Shown in pieces: positions 26,912-36,276 of a stretch of DNA of 64,000 nucleotides. Position 1 is the first letter of the stretch. Every line of letters starts with the position of its first letter. The position numbers and the translations under genes were made by a program. Under the pieces are notes generated by a model. That model saw only the letters and a list, made by a program, of their open reading frames with translations, did no database searches and had not been told where the DNA came from. The DNA is taken from assembly GCF_002897375.1 (NCBI RefSeq), contig NZ_BFAG01000007.1, positions 173,082 to 237,081 of the forward strand, given 5' to 3'. Source of the stretch: Deinococcus aerius (GTDB lineage Bacteria; Deinococcota; Deinococci; Deinococcales; Deinococcaceae).

Positions 26912-27657
26912 GCGAACACCTCCGCCTCGGTGCTCGCCAGAATCTCGGCGAGGTGGACGGTGCGGGTGCCCGCCTGTAGTCGGCTCAGCCCCCCGCCGAT
27001 GTGCATCAGGCAGGAGTTGTCGCCCGCCGTGCAGGCCTCCGCCCGCGTGCTCAGGACGCTCTGCACCTTGTCGGCCAGCATGGCGGTGCTCGTCTCCGGG
27101 TTCTTCACGCTGAAGGTGCCCCCGAAGCCGCAGCACTGCTCGACGGCGGGGAGTTCGGCGAGTTTCAGGCCGCGGACGTTCCGCAGCAGTCTGAGCGGCG
27201 CGTCCCCCACCCGCAGAATCCGCATCGCGTGGCAGGTCTGGTGGTAGGTGACCCGGTGCGGGTAGTACGCCCCCACATCCTCCACCCCGAGATGCCGCAC
27301 CAGGAATTCGCTGAGTTCGAAGACGCGGGGGGCGAGGGCGTTCACCTCCGCGAGCAGTTCCTCGTCCCCGGCCCATTCCGCCGCTCTCGGGTAGAGGTCG
27401 CGGACCATCCCGACGCACGAACCGCTGGGGGCGACGACCACTTCCGCATCCCGGAAGGTTTCGACGAAATGCCGCACCAGCCGCAGGGCGTCCTCCTGAT
27501 ACCCCGAGTTGAAGTGCATCTGGCCGCAGCAGGTCTGCGCCTCATTGAAGCGGACCTCATGGCCGAGACGTTCCAGCAATTTCACCGTCGCCTCCCCTGT
27601 GCGGGGAAACATCGCGTCGTTCAGGCAGGTGATGAACAGGTCGATGGTCAAGAACAC
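26908..27657 (-). CDS. lutA: lactate utilisation protein A, CCG-domain protein
   Basis: A 249-residue protein with two cysteine-rich CCG domains: AQTCCGQMHFNSGY in the first half, and YHQTCHAMR with VEQCCGFGGTFSVK in the second. These bind a non-cubane or [4Fe-4S] cluster, as in GlpC/HdrB. I chose the GTG at 27657 (GGAG a few bases upstream) because the protein then begins with the family-typical DLFITCLNDAMFP. It lies 25 bp downstream of rhaB, so lactate made from rhamnose-derived lactaldehyde can be oxidised by the same transcript's products. Confidence 0.9.
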   Translation of the reverse strand: MFLTIDLFITCLNDAMFPRTGEATVKLLERLGHEVRFNEAQTCCGQMHFNSGYQEDALRLVRHFVETFRDAEVVVAPSGSCVGMVRDLYPRAAEWAGDEELLAEVNALAPRVFELSEFLVRHLGVEDVGAYYPHRVTYHQTCHAMRILRVGDAPLRLLRNVRGLKLAELPAVEQCCGFGGTFSVKNPETSTAMLADKVQSVLSTRAEACTAGDNSCLMHIGGGLSRLQAGTRTVHLAEILASTEAEVFA

Positions 27658-27682
27658 GCTCCGTTCGGGGGAAATGGGCTCC

Positions 27683-29161
27683 TCACGAGGATACGGTCTG
27701 CCCCACGCGGATGCGGCGGAAGGCCTCGCGCCGCAGGGCATGCCCCCCGGGTTGTGGGACGAAATGGGTCAGGACCTCGGACGCGCGGACCACCTCGCGC
27801 AGCCCACCCCCGGGAATGCTGCCGCTCGCTTCCGCCTGCACGAGCAGATTGCCCAGCAGGGTGGCCTCGACCGGCCCCGCGATGACCGTTCGCCCCGAGA
27901 TGTCCGCGAGGAGCCCATTCAGGAAGCCGATCTGCGCGCCCCCCCCGACCACATGCAGCGTGAGGACGCGCCCGCCCGTGACCTCCTCCAGCTCGTCCAG
28001 CACCTCGGCGCAGCGGTGCGCGAGGCTTTCGAGCACGCAGCGGGTGATCTCGGCGGGCGTCTGGGGGATGGCCTGGCCGGTCTCCGCGCAATAGGCCTGA
28101 ATACGCTGGGGCATGTCGAGCCCGGGGGGCAGGAAGCGCGGGTCGTCGGGATCGATCAGCGGTCCACCTTCCAGAACCCGTTCCGCGTCCCCATACAGGG
28201 TGGCGAAATCGGGGTTGCCCCACGCGCGGCGGCACTCCTGCATGGTCCACAGCCCCATGACGTTCTTCAGCAGACGGGTGGTGCCGTTCACTCCGGCCTC
28301 GTTCGTCAGGTTGTACCGCAGGGCGGTGGGGGAGAGGACGGGCCGGGGCGTCTCGACCCCTACCAGGGACCAGGTGCCGCTCGACAGGTAGGCCCAACCC
28401 TCTCCACTGGCGGGAACGGCGGCGACGGCGGAGGCGGTGTCGTGCGTCGCCGGGGCGATCACCCGCGTTCCCGCCAGACCTGTCTCGTGGGCGACTTCCG
28501 GCGTGACCTCGCCCAGCACGGTGCCGGGCGGCACAACTGTGGGAAGCAGCCCGGCGGGGATGCCCAGCGCCTCCAGTAGGGGAGCGGCCCACTCGCCCCG
28601 CCGGGGATCGTAGAGCTGGGTCGTGCTCGCGTTCGTCACCTCACCGGCCTGCCTTCCCGACAGCCAGAAGTGCAGCAGGTCCGGCACCATCAGCAGGCGG
28701 CGGGCGCGGCGCAGGATGCCGGGCGCCTGCCGTTCGTGAGCGACAAGCTGGTATGCCGTGTTGAAGGGCAGGAATTGAATGCCTGTCGCCCCGTAGATCA
28801 CCTCGCGGCCCACCCGGGCCGTCACGGCCTCCATCACGCCGTCCGTCCGCCGGTCCCGGTAGTGATGGACGCCGTCGAGCAACAGGTCGTGCTCGTCCAG
28901 CAGGGCATAGTCCACCGCCCACGAATCCACGCCGACGCTATGAATGGGGCCGTGCCCGGCAGCGAGGCGCAGGCCGTGCAGGATTTCGCGCCACAGCCCC
29001 AACACGTCCCAGTACAGGCCGCCGCGCACGAGTACCCCGCCGTTCGGGAAGCGGTGCAGCACCTCCACGGCCAGCCGCCCGTCCTGAATGGTCCCCAGCG
29101 CTACCCGACCGCCGGAGGCCCCCAGGTCGATGGCGACGTGTCGCAGGGCTTCAGCGGACAT
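27683..29161 (-). CDS. rhaB: rhamnulokinase
   Basis: A 492-residue FGGY-family kinase phosphorylating L-rhamnulose at O1. The phosphate-binding loop is AIDLGASGGRVALG at the N-terminus. SVGVDSWAVDYALLD, ATHDTASAVAAVP, and LSSGTWSLVGVE are RhaB-type blocks. It starts at an ATG overlapping the end of the aldolase-dehydrogenase gene by 11 bp. The length matches bacterial RhaB. The neighbours rhaI and the fused aldolase complete the pathway. Confidence 0.93.
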   Translation of the reverse strand: MSAEALRHVAIDLGASGGRVALGTIQDGRLAVEVLHRFPNGGVLVRGGLYWDVLGLWREILHGLRLAAGHGPIHSVGVDSWAVDYALLDEHDLLLDGVHHYRDRRTDGVMEAVTARVGREVIYGATGIQFLPFNTAYQLVAHERQAPGILRRARRLLMVPDLLHFWLSGRQAGEVTNASTTQLYDPRRGEWAAPLLEALGIPAGLLPTVVPPGTVLGEVTPEVAHETGLAGTRVIAPATHDTASAVAAVPASGEGWAYLSSGTWSLVGVETPRPVLSPTALRYNLTNEAGVNGTTRLLKNVMGLWTMQECRRAWGNPDFATLYGDAERVLEGGPLIDPDDPRFLPPGLDMPQRIQAYCAETGQAIPQTPAEITRCVLESLAHRCAEVLDELEEVTGGRVLTLHVVGGGAQIGFLNGLLADISGRTVIAGPVEATLLGNLLVQAEASGSIPGGGLREVVRASEVLTHFVPQPGGHALRREAFRRIRVGQTVSS

Positions 29162-31235
29162 AGGCGACCGGCACCCCGCCGTCCACGGTCAGGATGCCGC
29201 CCGTCGTCTTGCTCGCGGCGGGCGTGGCGAAGAAGAAGGTCGCCTCGGCGATGTCCTCGGGCAGGATGTTCAGCTTGAGGGTGTTGCGCTGGCGGTAGAA
29301 CTCCTCCAGTTGATCCGGTTCAATGCCGTACGTCGCCGCGCGCTCGGCCCGCCATTTGCCGTCCCAGATGCTCGACCCCGCCAATACCCCGTCGGGCAGA
29401 ACGGAATTGACCCGGATGCCGTGTGCCCCGCCCTCTTCGGCCAGGCAGCGGGCAAGGTGAACTTCGGCGGCCTTCGCGGCGCTGTACGCGGCGGCGTTCT
29501 TCCCGGCGGCGAGGGAGTTCTTGGAGCCGATGAAGACGAGGTTGCCGCCCGTGTTCTGCGCTTTCAGGACCTTGAACGCTTCTCTTGCCACGAGAAAGTA
29601 CCCGGTCGACAGGATGTTCTGGTTCTTGTTCCACATCTCCAGGCTCGTGTCCTCGATGGGGGCGCTGGAGGCGATCCCGGCGTTGTTCACGACGATATCC
29701 ACGCCGCCGTAGTTCAGGATGGCCTGGGTGTAGGCGTTCTGCACCTGCGCCTCATCCGTGACGTTCATGCCGACACTGATGGCGCGTTTATACCCGCGCT
29801 CACCGATGATCTCCTGAGCAACCTGCCCCCCGCCCTGGGCGTTCAGGTCGGCGATGACGATGTGGGCGCCGTCCTGCGCGAGCCGTTTGGCGATGGCCCG
29901 GCCGATCCCGCTGGCGGCCCCGGTTACCAAAGCGACATGCCCCTCCAGAACCTTCGGAGCGGGTTTCTGCGCGAGCTTGTACAGTTCCAGCGGCCAGTAT
30001 TCGACGGCGTAGGACTCGGCGGCGGTCAGCGAGACGAAGCCGCCCAGCGCGCTCGCGCTCTTCATGACCTGGATGGCGCGCAGGTAGAGCTGGCGGGACA
30101 CGTCCGCGCCCTGAGCGTCGGGGCCGCTGTTCACCATGCCCAGCCCGGGAATGAGGACAACCCGTGGGCTAGGGGTGAACATCACGTCCCCCTCGCCCCG
30201 GTTCGCCTCGAAATACGCCGCGTACTCGGCCTTGAAGCGTTCGACGCCTTCTTTAGCCGCCGTGATGAGCGCCTCCTTGCCCTGCTCCGGCGTCCAGTTC
30301 AGGAAGAGCGGCACCCGCTTGGTATGCACGAGGTGATCCGGGCACGCGGCGCCGACCTGCGAGAGCTGCGCCGCCGCGTTCGAGCCCACGAACTCCATCA
30401 CTTCCGGGCTGCGGTCCACGTTCAGGATGACGGGCCTCGCGCCCTTCATCGCCCCGCGCAGGACGGGCAGGATTTCGGCCAGCAGGGTATTCGCCTCGTC
30501 CTCCGGCACGCTCTGCACCCGCGTCCCCCCGAACGGCTGCTCTTCCTGATGGGCGTCCAGGTACGCCTGCGCTTCCCCGATGATCCGCAGGGTGTTCTCG
30601 TAGCTGTCCTTCGATGTATCCCCCCACGTCACCAGGCCGTGCTTGCCCATCACGACCGCTTCCAGCCCCGGGTTCTGCCGCACCGCCGCGCCGATCTGCT
30701 GGCTGAGGGTGAAGCCGGGGCGGATGTAGTTCACCCACGCCGCGCGGTCCCCGTAAATCTCGCGCATGATCTCCTGCCCATTCGGGGTGCAGGCGATGGC
30801 GATGATCGCGTCAGGGTGGGTGTGGTCCACGTGCTTGGCCGGAACAAAGGCGTGCAGCAACGTCTCGATGCTCTGGCGGGGACGGCCCGGTTCGAAGATG
30901 GTGCGCTCCAGGTACGCCGTCATCTCCTCGTCCGTCATGCCCACGCGGTCGAAGAGGGGCAGCACCTCATCGAGCTTGAGCCCGGCGAAGCCCTTCTCGG
31001 TGATGGAGGCGATGTCCGAGCCCGAGCCCTTCACCCACAGCACGGTCACGTCGCGCCCGAGGTGATCTTTCTCGACGCTTTTCGTGCTCGTGTTGCCGCC
31101 GTAGATATTGACGAGGGTGCGGTCAGAACCGAGCAGGCGCGAGCGATAGGTCAGGGCGGCGAGGCCGTCACTCTGCGGAGCCTCGGCGTCGTTCCAGCGG
31201 TTCTGAACCGTGGTCTTGGGCTGCGTGGTCGTCAT
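29151..31235 (-). CDS. bifunctional rhamnulose-1-phosphate aldolase / short-chain (lactaldehyde) dehydrogenase
   Basis: A 694-residue fusion. The N-terminal half (about 1-400) is a class II aldolase with zinc motif VDHTHPDAIIAIA and MGKHGLVTWG. The C-terminal half (about 430-694) is a Rossmann short-chain dehydrogenase with VTGAASGIGRAIA and the active-site YSAAKAAEVHLAR. It would cut L-rhamnulose-1-phosphate to DHAP and L-lactaldehyde and oxidise the aldehyde to L-lactate, as known for RhaEW-type fusions. The start is the ATG after GGAGGACCC; the longer frame upstream overlaps rhaI and is not used. Product lactate feeds lutABC downstream. Confidence 0.92.
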   Translation of the reverse strand: MTTTQPKTTVQNRWNDAEAPQSDGLAALTYRSRLLGSDRTLVNIYGGNTSTKSVEKDHLGRDVTVLWVKGSGSDIASITEKGFAGLKLDEVLPLFDRVGMTDEEMTAYLERTIFEPGRPRQSIETLLHAFVPAKHVDHTHPDAIIAIACTPNGQEIMREIYGDRAAWVNYIRPGFTLSQQIGAAVRQNPGLEAVVMGKHGLVTWGDTSKDSYENTLRIIGEAQAYLDAHQEEQPFGGTRVQSVPEDEANTLLAEILPVLRGAMKGARPVILNVDRSPEVMEFVGSNAAAQLSQVGAACPDHLVHTKRVPLFLNWTPEQGKEALITAAKEGVERFKAEYAAYFEANRGEGDVMFTPSPRVVLIPGLGMVNSGPDAQGADVSRQLYLRAIQVMKSASALGGFVSLTAAESYAVEYWPLELYKLAQKPAPKVLEGHVALVTGAASGIGRAIAKRLAQDGAHIVIADLNAQGGGQVAQEIIGERGYKRAISVGMNVTDEAQVQNAYTQAILNYGGVDIVVNNAGIASSAPIEDTSLEMWNKNQNILSTGYFLVAREAFKVLKAQNTGGNLVFIGSKNSLAAGKNAAAYSAAKAAEVHLARCLAEEGGAHGIRVNSVLPDGVLAGSSIWDGKWRAERAATYGIEPDQLEEFYRQRNTLKLNILPEDIAEATFFFATPAASKTTGGILTVDGGVPVAYVR

Positions 31236-31278
31236 GGGTCCTCCGGGAAGGGGGCGAGGGGGCGGGCCGGAGACGGGC

Positions 31279-32469
31279 TCAGCTCTTGACGGGGAAGCCT
31301 CCGCCTGCGGCAGCCGTTCCCCGCTCGCCCGCGACATTGGCCTGGTAGCCGCTGGTGCGGTGGGCGACGATGGGGTCCTCCGGCAGGCCCTCCGAGCGGC
31401 GCCACTCGGCGAGGAGAGGGCGAACATCCGTGCGGAAGGCGTCGGTCAGGGTGCGGTAGGCCTCCAGCACGTCCCCAGCCTGTTGGGCGGCGGCGAGTCG
31501 TTCCCAGTCGATCAACAGGGCCTTTGCATACGCTTCCTGGCAGTTCAGGACGCTCTGCACCATCGCCTCCACCTTGGGCTCGATGTTGTGGCTCTGATCG
31601 ATCATGTACGCGACGTTCCGCGCGGTGGTCCGGGTGAGGTTGTCGCTGCTTTGCTCCGCCGCCACGAGTTCCGCGTAGATGCAGAAGAGTTCGAAGGGGT
31701 TGGTCGTGCCCACGATCAGGTCGTCGTCCGCGTAGCGCCGCGCGTTGAAGTGAAAGCCGCCCAGCCGCCCCTCGTCGAGCAGGAACGCGACGATCTGCTC
31801 GATGTTCACGCTCTGCGCGTGGTGCCCCAGGTCCACGAGGACTTGCGCCTTGTCCCCGATGGCCAAGCAGTGCGCGTACGCCGCACCCCAGTCGAACAGG
31901 TCCGTCGCGTAGAAGGCAGGCTCGAATAGCTTGTACTCGACGAGCATCCGGGTTCCGTCGGGCAGGGCGTCGTGAACCCGTTGTAAGGCTTCCCGGACGC
32001 GCCGCTTCCTCGCCCGCAGGTCGTCTTGCCCGGCGTAGTTGGTGCCGTCCGCAAACCACAGCGAGAGGTCACGGGAGCCCGTCTGCCGCATGATCTCCAC
32101 GCAGTCGAGGAGATGCGCGATGGCCCGCTCACGCACGTTCGGAACAGGGTTCCCAATGCTCCCAAGCTTGTACGGATCGTCCTGAAAGACGTTGGGGTTG
32201 ATCGCGCCGATGCTCACCCCGCGCGACTCGGCGAAGCGGCGCAGTTCGGCGTAATCCTCCACCTCGTCCCAGGGGATATGCAGGGCGACGCTCGGCGCGA
32301 TGCCGGTCAGGCGGTGGACCTCGGCGGCGTCCTCGATTTTCTCGTGCACATCGCGGGCCGCACCGGGGGCGGCGAAGGTCTTGAACCGCGTGCCGGAGTT
32401 GCCGTACCCCCACGAGGGCGTCTCGATGCGCTGCTGACCGAGGGCTTGGAAGAGGTCGTGGGTGTTCAC
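31279..32469 (-). CDS. rhaI: L-rhamnose isomerase (RhaI type)
   Basis: A 396-residue TIM-barrel isomerase of the Pseudomonas-type L-rhamnose isomerase (RhaI) branch rather than the E. coli RhaA branch. Blocks include [17 protein letters not shown] at the N-terminus and metal-binding stretches [31 protein letters not shown] and [15 protein letters not shown]. It converts L-rhamnose to L-rhamnulose. Its ATG overlaps the stop of the DeoR gene by 4 bp, and the aldolase gene follows after 43 bp. Confidence 0.92.
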   Translation of the reverse strand: MNTHDLFQALGQQRIETPSWGYGNSGTRFKTFAAPGAARDVHEKIEDAAEVHRLTGIAPSVALHIPWDEVEDYAELRRFAESRGVSIGAINPNVFQDDPYKLGSIGNPVPNVRERAIAHLLDCVEIMRQTGSRDLSLWFADGTNYAGQDDLRARKRRVREALQRVHDALPDGTRMLVEYKLFEPAFYATDLFDWGAAYAHCLAIGDKAQVLVDLGHHAQSVNIEQIVAFLLDEGRLGGFHFNARRYADDDLIVGTTNPFELFCIYAELVAAEQSSDNLTRTTARNVAYMIDQSHNIEPKVEAMVQSVLNCQEAYAKALLIDWERLAAAQQAGDVLEAYRTLTDAFRTDVRPLLAEWRRSEGLPEDPIVAHRTSGYQANVAGERGTAAAGGGFPVKS

Positions 32470-33251
32470 ACATGCTCCTTGGCAACGGTCAGGTGGACAT
32501 CGGCGGCGTCGAGGGCCGCGCGGACTTCCTCGGCTGGGGGGGCGTCGGTGATGAGCACGTCCACCTGATCGAGGGTGGCGATGGTGGCGAGCGCGCGGCG
32601 GCCAAACTTGCTGGCGTCGAGCAGGGCCACGCGCGTACCCCCCGCCCGGATCAGGCTCTGCTTGGCGCCGACCTCGGGTAGGTGCGGGTCGGTAAAGCCC
32701 GTCTCGGGCGAGAAGGCCTTGGCCGAGAAGAACACCTTGTCGGGGTGCAGCCGCGACATCATCTCCATGAAAAAGGCGCCGACAAAGGAGCGGGCGGGCG
32801 CGTGGAAGTTCCCGCCGACCATGGCGAAGGGGACGCCGCTCGCCGCCAGCGCGTTCGCCGCGTCGAGGCTGGTGACGATGGCGGTGACCTGCCGGGCGTG
32901 CAGGATGCGCGCGAGGGCCAGGACCGTGGTGCTGGCGTCGAGCGCGACCACGTCCCCGTCCTGAATCAGGCTCAGGGCGGCGCGGGCGATGAGTTCCTTC
33001 GCCTCGGTGTTCTTCGCGGCGCGCAGGTGGTGGCTGAGTTCCTCGCTCGTCTTCTCCAGAATCCGGGCGCCGCCGTGAACGCGCTCCAGAAACCCCTGCT
33101 CGGCAAGGGCGTCGAGGTCGCGGCGCACCGTCATCTCATGGACGCCAAGCGCCGCCGCGAGGTCCTTGATCCTGACGACGCGCTCGGCGAGGGCGCGGCG
33201 CAGGATCAGCTCCTGGCGTTCCGCGCCCACCCTGGGGGCTTCCGTGACCAT
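32466..33251 (-). CDS. DeoR/GlpR-family transcriptional regulator of the rhamnose genes
   Basis: A 261-residue DeoR-type regulator. The winged helix-turn-helix (about residues 12-65) includes [20 protein letters not shown] and LERVHGGA. The sugar-phosphate-sensing domain has [14 protein letters not shown] and [17 protein letters not shown]. It is the first gene of the leftward unit and diverges from rhaM, so it most likely controls both directions, with a phosphorylated rhamnose intermediate as inducer (inference). The ATG lies six to seven bases after a TAAATT/TTAAAT box, suggesting a leaderless mRNA. Confidence 0.88.
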   Translation of the reverse strand: MVTEAPRVGAERQELILRRALAERVVRIKDLAAALGVHEMTVRRDLDALAEQGFLERVHGGARILEKTSEELSHHLRAAKNTEAKELIARAALSLIQDGDVVALDASTTVLALARILHARQVTAIVTSLDAANALAASGVPFAMVGGNFHAPARSFVGAFFMEMMSRLHPDKVFFSAKAFSPETGFTDPHLPEVGAKQSLIRAGGTRVALLDASKFGRRALATIATLDQVDVLITDAPPAEEVRAALDAADVHLTVAKEHV

Positions 33252-33321
33252 GCTGCCAATTTAACACTATTCGAACGAAAATTGACAAGCGCTTGCAATT
33301 TTTAGCGGGAGAGTGTTAGAT
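33252..33321. promoter_or_regulatory. divergent rha promoters with shared palindrome
   Basis: Rightward: TTGCAA (33293-33298), 17-bp spacer, TTAGAT (33316-33321). Leftward: TTGTCA (33288-33283), 18-bp spacer, TTAAAT (33264-33259), then seven bases to the ATG. The perfect palindrome CAAGCGCTTG (33286-33295) lies across both -35 boxes, extended by AAAATTG on the left and CAATTTT on the right. A second inverted pair, AACACT (33263-33268) and AGTGTT (33312-33317), covers the two -10 regions. Either pair could be the DeoR-protein operator. Confidence 0.65.
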
Positions 33322-33393
33322 AAACCTCAGAACCACAGCCGCAGCCCGCCGCGTACCGCCCCCGGTACGGCTCCCCACGTCCTGGAGACCCCT

Positions 33394-33744
33394 GTGCAGC
33401 CCACCCCCCAGCCCACGGCCCCGCTCCAACGTGTCTGCTTCCTGCTCCAGGTGAAGCCGGGGCGCCTCCCCGAGTACCGGGAACGCCACCAGGCGGTGTG
33501 GCCCGACATGCTCCAGGCCCTGCGCGAGACGGGCTGGCACAACTACTCGCTGTTCCTGCGGGACGATGGGCTGCTCGTCGGCTACTTCGAGACGCCGGAC
33601 CTTCAGGCCGCATTGAGCGGAATGCAGGCCCGGGACGTGAACGCCCGCTGGCAGGCCGAGATGGCGCCCTTTTTCGAGGCCCTGGACGGAAAGAACCCCG
33701 ATGAGGGCTTCCTGCGGCTGGAGGAGGTGTTTCACCTTGACTGA
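33394..33744 (+). CDS. rhaM: L-rhamnose mutarotase
   Basis: A 116-residue RhaM-type protein, interconverting alpha and beta L-rhamnose pyranose. The start is the GTG preceded by CTGGAGACC; upstream in-frame codons fall in the leader. Blocks are [38 protein letters not shown] and [10 protein letters not shown], all typical of the family, whose usual length is about 104 residues. It is the first gene of the rightward transport operon and overlaps the ATPase gene by 8 bp. Confidence 0.9.
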   Translation: MQPTPQPTAPLQRVCFLLQVKPGRLPEYRERHQAVWPDMLQALRETGWHNYSLFLRDDGLLVGYFETPDLQAALSGMQARDVNARWQAEMAPFFEALDGKNPDEGFLRLEEVFHLD

Positions 33745-35260
33745 CCCCCAGCCCATCCTCTCCCTGAGGAAGGCCAGCAAGAGCTTCGGTCCGGTGCGCG
33801 CCCTCACCGACGTGAGCCTCGACCTGTACCCCGGCGAGGCGCACGCCCTGCTGGGCGAGAACGGGGCGGGCAAGAGCACGCTGGTCAAGATTCTGGCGGG
33901 CGTTCACCGGGCCGACGGGGGCGAACTCCTCGTGGACGGTCAGCCCCGCACCTTCCACAACCCTGCCGCGGCGCGGGACGCGGGGGTCGCGGTCATCTAC
34001 CAGGAACCCACGCTGTTCCCTGACCTCAGCGTGGCGGAGAACGTGCTGATGGGCCGTCAGCCCCTCGGGCCGGGCGGGCGAATCGACGTGAGGCGGATGC
34101 GGGAGGGGGTGGCGGGCATCCTGCGCGACCTGGGCGTGGCGCTTGACCCGGCGCGCGTCGTGCGCGGCCTGAGCATCGCCGACCAGCAACTCGTGGAGAT
34201 CGCCAAGGCGCTGTCCCTGAACGCCCGCGTCCTGGTTATGGACGAGCCGACCGCCGCCCTCACGCTCCAGGAGACCGAGCGGCTCTTCCGGGTGGTGGGG
34301 CAACTGCGGGCGCGCGGCGCCACCATCCTCTTCATCACGCACCGATTGGAGGAGGTCTTCGCCCAGTGCCAGCGCGTGACCATCCTGCGCGACGGGGCGT
34401 GGGTGTCGTCCGGCCCCATCCGCGAGTACGACCCGGACCGGGTGGTCCGCCAGATGGTCGGGCGCCACCTCACCGACCTGTACCCGCGCGGCGAGGCGCA
34501 CCCCGGCGAGACGGTGCTCGACGTGCGGCACCTCACCCAGCCCGGGCTATTCCATGACGTGAGCTTCAGCGTGCGGGCCGGGGAAATCGTGGCGCTGGCG
34601 GGTCTGGTGGGCGCAGGTCGCTCGGAGGTCGCGCGGGCCATCTTCGGGATTGACCCCCGGACGAGCGGCGAGGTGCGGGTCGGCGGGCAGGTCATCCCAC
34701 CCCTCGATCCCCGCGCCGCAATGGCCGCCGGGCTTGGTCTAGTGCCCGAGGACCGCCGCCAGCAGGGCCTGGTGATGGACCTCAGCATCGAGCGCAACGC
34801 GAACCTCGCCATCCTGGGCCGATTGCGGCGCGGCCTCCTGATGGACCGCTCCGCCGAGGCACGCAACGCGAGTGACTGGACCTCGAAACTCCGGCTCAAG
34901 GCGCACCGCCTCACCGACGCCGTCAGCACCCTCTCGGGCGGCAACCAGCAGAAGGTCGTCCTCGCCAAGTGGCTCGCCACGAACCCGCGCGCCCTGATCG
35001 TGGACGAGCCCACGCGCGGGATCGACGTGGGGGCCAAGGCGGAAGTCCACCGAACGCTCGCCGAACTCGCCGCGAGCGGCCTCGCCGTCCTGATGATCTC
35101 CAGCGACCTGCCCGAGGTGCTGGGCATGGCCGACCGCATCCTGGTCATGCGCGAGGGCGAACTCGTCGGCGAGGTCGGGCACGCGGGCGCGGACGAGGAG
35201 GGCGTGATGCGCCTCGCCACCGGACAGCGGCAGGCCGTCCCGGTTGGAGGAGCGGCGTGA
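33737..35260 (+). CDS. rhamnose ABC transporter, ATP-binding protein (tandem ATPase)
   Basis: A 507-residue tandem ABC ATPase of the CUT2 (RbsA/XylG/RhaT) type. The first half has Walker [12 protein letters not shown], signature-like [16 protein letters not shown] and Walker [12 protein letters not shown]. In the second half Walker A is degenerate ([10 protein letters not shown]) while the signature [16 protein letters not shown] and Walker [13 protein letters not shown] are intact, which is normal for this group. The start is a TTG inside the end of rhaM, with GAGGAGG about ten bases upstream. It powers import through the two permeases that follow. Confidence 0.9.
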   Translation: MTDPQPILSLRKASKSFGPVRALTDVSLDLYPGEAHALLGENGAGKSTLVKILAGVHRADGGELLVDGQPRTFHNPAAARDAGVAVIYQEPTLFPDLSVAENVLMGRQPLGPGGRIDVRRMREGVAGILRDLGVALDPARVVRGLSIADQQLVEIAKALSLNARVLVMDEPTAALTLQETERLFRVVGQLRARGATILFITHRLEEVFAQCQRVTILRDGAWVSSGPIREYDPDRVVRQMVGRHLTDLYPRGEAHPGETVLDVRHLTQPGLFHDVSFSVRAGEIVALAGLVGAGRSEVARAIFGIDPRTSGEVRVGGQVIPPLDPRAAMAAGLGLVPEDRRQQGLVMDLSIERNANLAILGRLRRGLLMDRSAEARNASDWTSKLRLKAHRLTDAVSTLSGGNQQKVVLAKWLATNPRALIVDEPTRGIDVGAKAEVHRTLAELAASGLAVLMISSDLPEVLGMADRILVMREGELVGEVGHAGADEEGVMRLATGQRQAVPVGGAA

Positions 35261-36276
35261 CCACCCGGCCCCATCCCGCGACCTCCGCCTCGCCCGGCCT
35301 CATGACCCGCCTGCTGCGGGCGCGCGAACTCACGCTCGTGGCGCTGCTCGTGCTGCTGCTGGCGGTCACCGGGGCGATCAACCCCCGCTTCCTGGGCGCC
35401 CAGAGCCTGCGGGACCTGCTGCTCAACGTGGCGATCATCGCCCTCGTGGTGGTGGGGCAGACGATTGTGCTGCTGATGCGCCATGTGGACCTGAGCGTCT
35501 CCAGCGTGGTCGGCCTGACCGCCTTCCTGACGGGCTCGCTGTTCGTCGCGTACCCGGGCGTACCCGTGCCGCTGGCGATGCTCTTCGGCCTGCTCCTCGG
35601 CGCGGTCCTGGGGAGCGTCAACGGGTGGCTCGTCGCCTACGGCAAGGTTCCGGCGCTCGTCGCCACGTTGGGGACGCTGTACGTGTTCCGCGGGGTCGAC
35701 TACGCCATCGTCCACGGCAGGCAGATCAACGCGGCGAACCTACCTGCCCCCTTCCTGAATTTCGCCACCGGCAGCGTTCTCGGCGTGCCCAACCTCGTGC
35801 TGCTGGTGCTCGCCTTGATGATCGGCTTCGGGATTTACCTGAACAGTTACCGGGGCGGGCGTGAGTATTACGCCATCGGCTCCAATACCGAAGCGGCCAC
35901 GCTTGCGGGCGTGAACGTGAACCGCCGGACGATGACGGGCTTCATCCTCAGCGGGGCCATCGCGGGCTTCGCGGGCGTGCTGTACCTCGCGCGCTACGGG
36001 ACGGTGGACGCGACGGCGGGGACGGGGCTGGAACTCCAGGTCATCGCGGCGGCGGTCGTGGGCGGCGTCAGCATCAACGGCGGCGTGGGCACACTCCTCG
36101 GGGCGGGCACCGGGGCGCTCCTGCTGGGCGTGATCGGCTCGGCGCTCGTGACGCTGCGTGCCCCCGCCTTCTACCAGCAGGCCATTCAGGGCGCGCTGCT
36201 CCTCCTCGCCATCTCCGTCGACGCGCTGCTCGCCCGGCGCACGGCCCGCCGCCTCCAGGAAGGGAGCCGCCGATGA
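35257..36276 (+). CDS. rhamnose ABC transporter permease 1 (CUT2)
   Basis: A 339-residue membrane protein of the RbsC-like BPD_transp_2 family with eight to ten hydrophobic segments. It shows the conserved [14 protein letters not shown] and [19 protein letters not shown] loops, and the cytoplasmic [15 protein letters not shown] motif contacting the ATPase. The GTG start overlaps the ATPase stop (GTGA). It pairs with the permease that follows to form a heterodimeric channel, corresponding to RhaP/RhaQ of the rhizobial rhamnose transporter. Confidence 0.88.
   Translation: MTTRPHPATSASPGLMTRLLRARELTLVALLVLLLAVTGAINPRFLGAQSLRDLLLNVAIIALVVVGQTIVLLMRHVDLSVSSVVGLTAFLTGSLFVAYPGVPVPLAMLFGLLLGAVLGSVNGWLVAYGKVPALVATLGTLYVFRGVDYAIVHGRQINAANLPAPFLNFATGSVLGVPNLVLLVLALMIGFGIYLNSYRGGREYYAIGSNTEAATLAGVNVNRRTMTGFILSGAIAGFAGVLYLARYGTVDATAGTGLELQVIAAAVVGGVSINGGVGTLLGAGTGALLLGVIGSALVTLRAPAFYQQAIQGALLLLAISVDALLARRTARRLQEGSRR

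Noticed and set aside
29088..31289. 733-codon plus-strand frame opposite the rhamnulose-phosphate aldolase-dehydrogenase
   Set aside because: The minus strand has zinc, NAD and YxxxK motifs in order; the plus frame has no recognisable domain.
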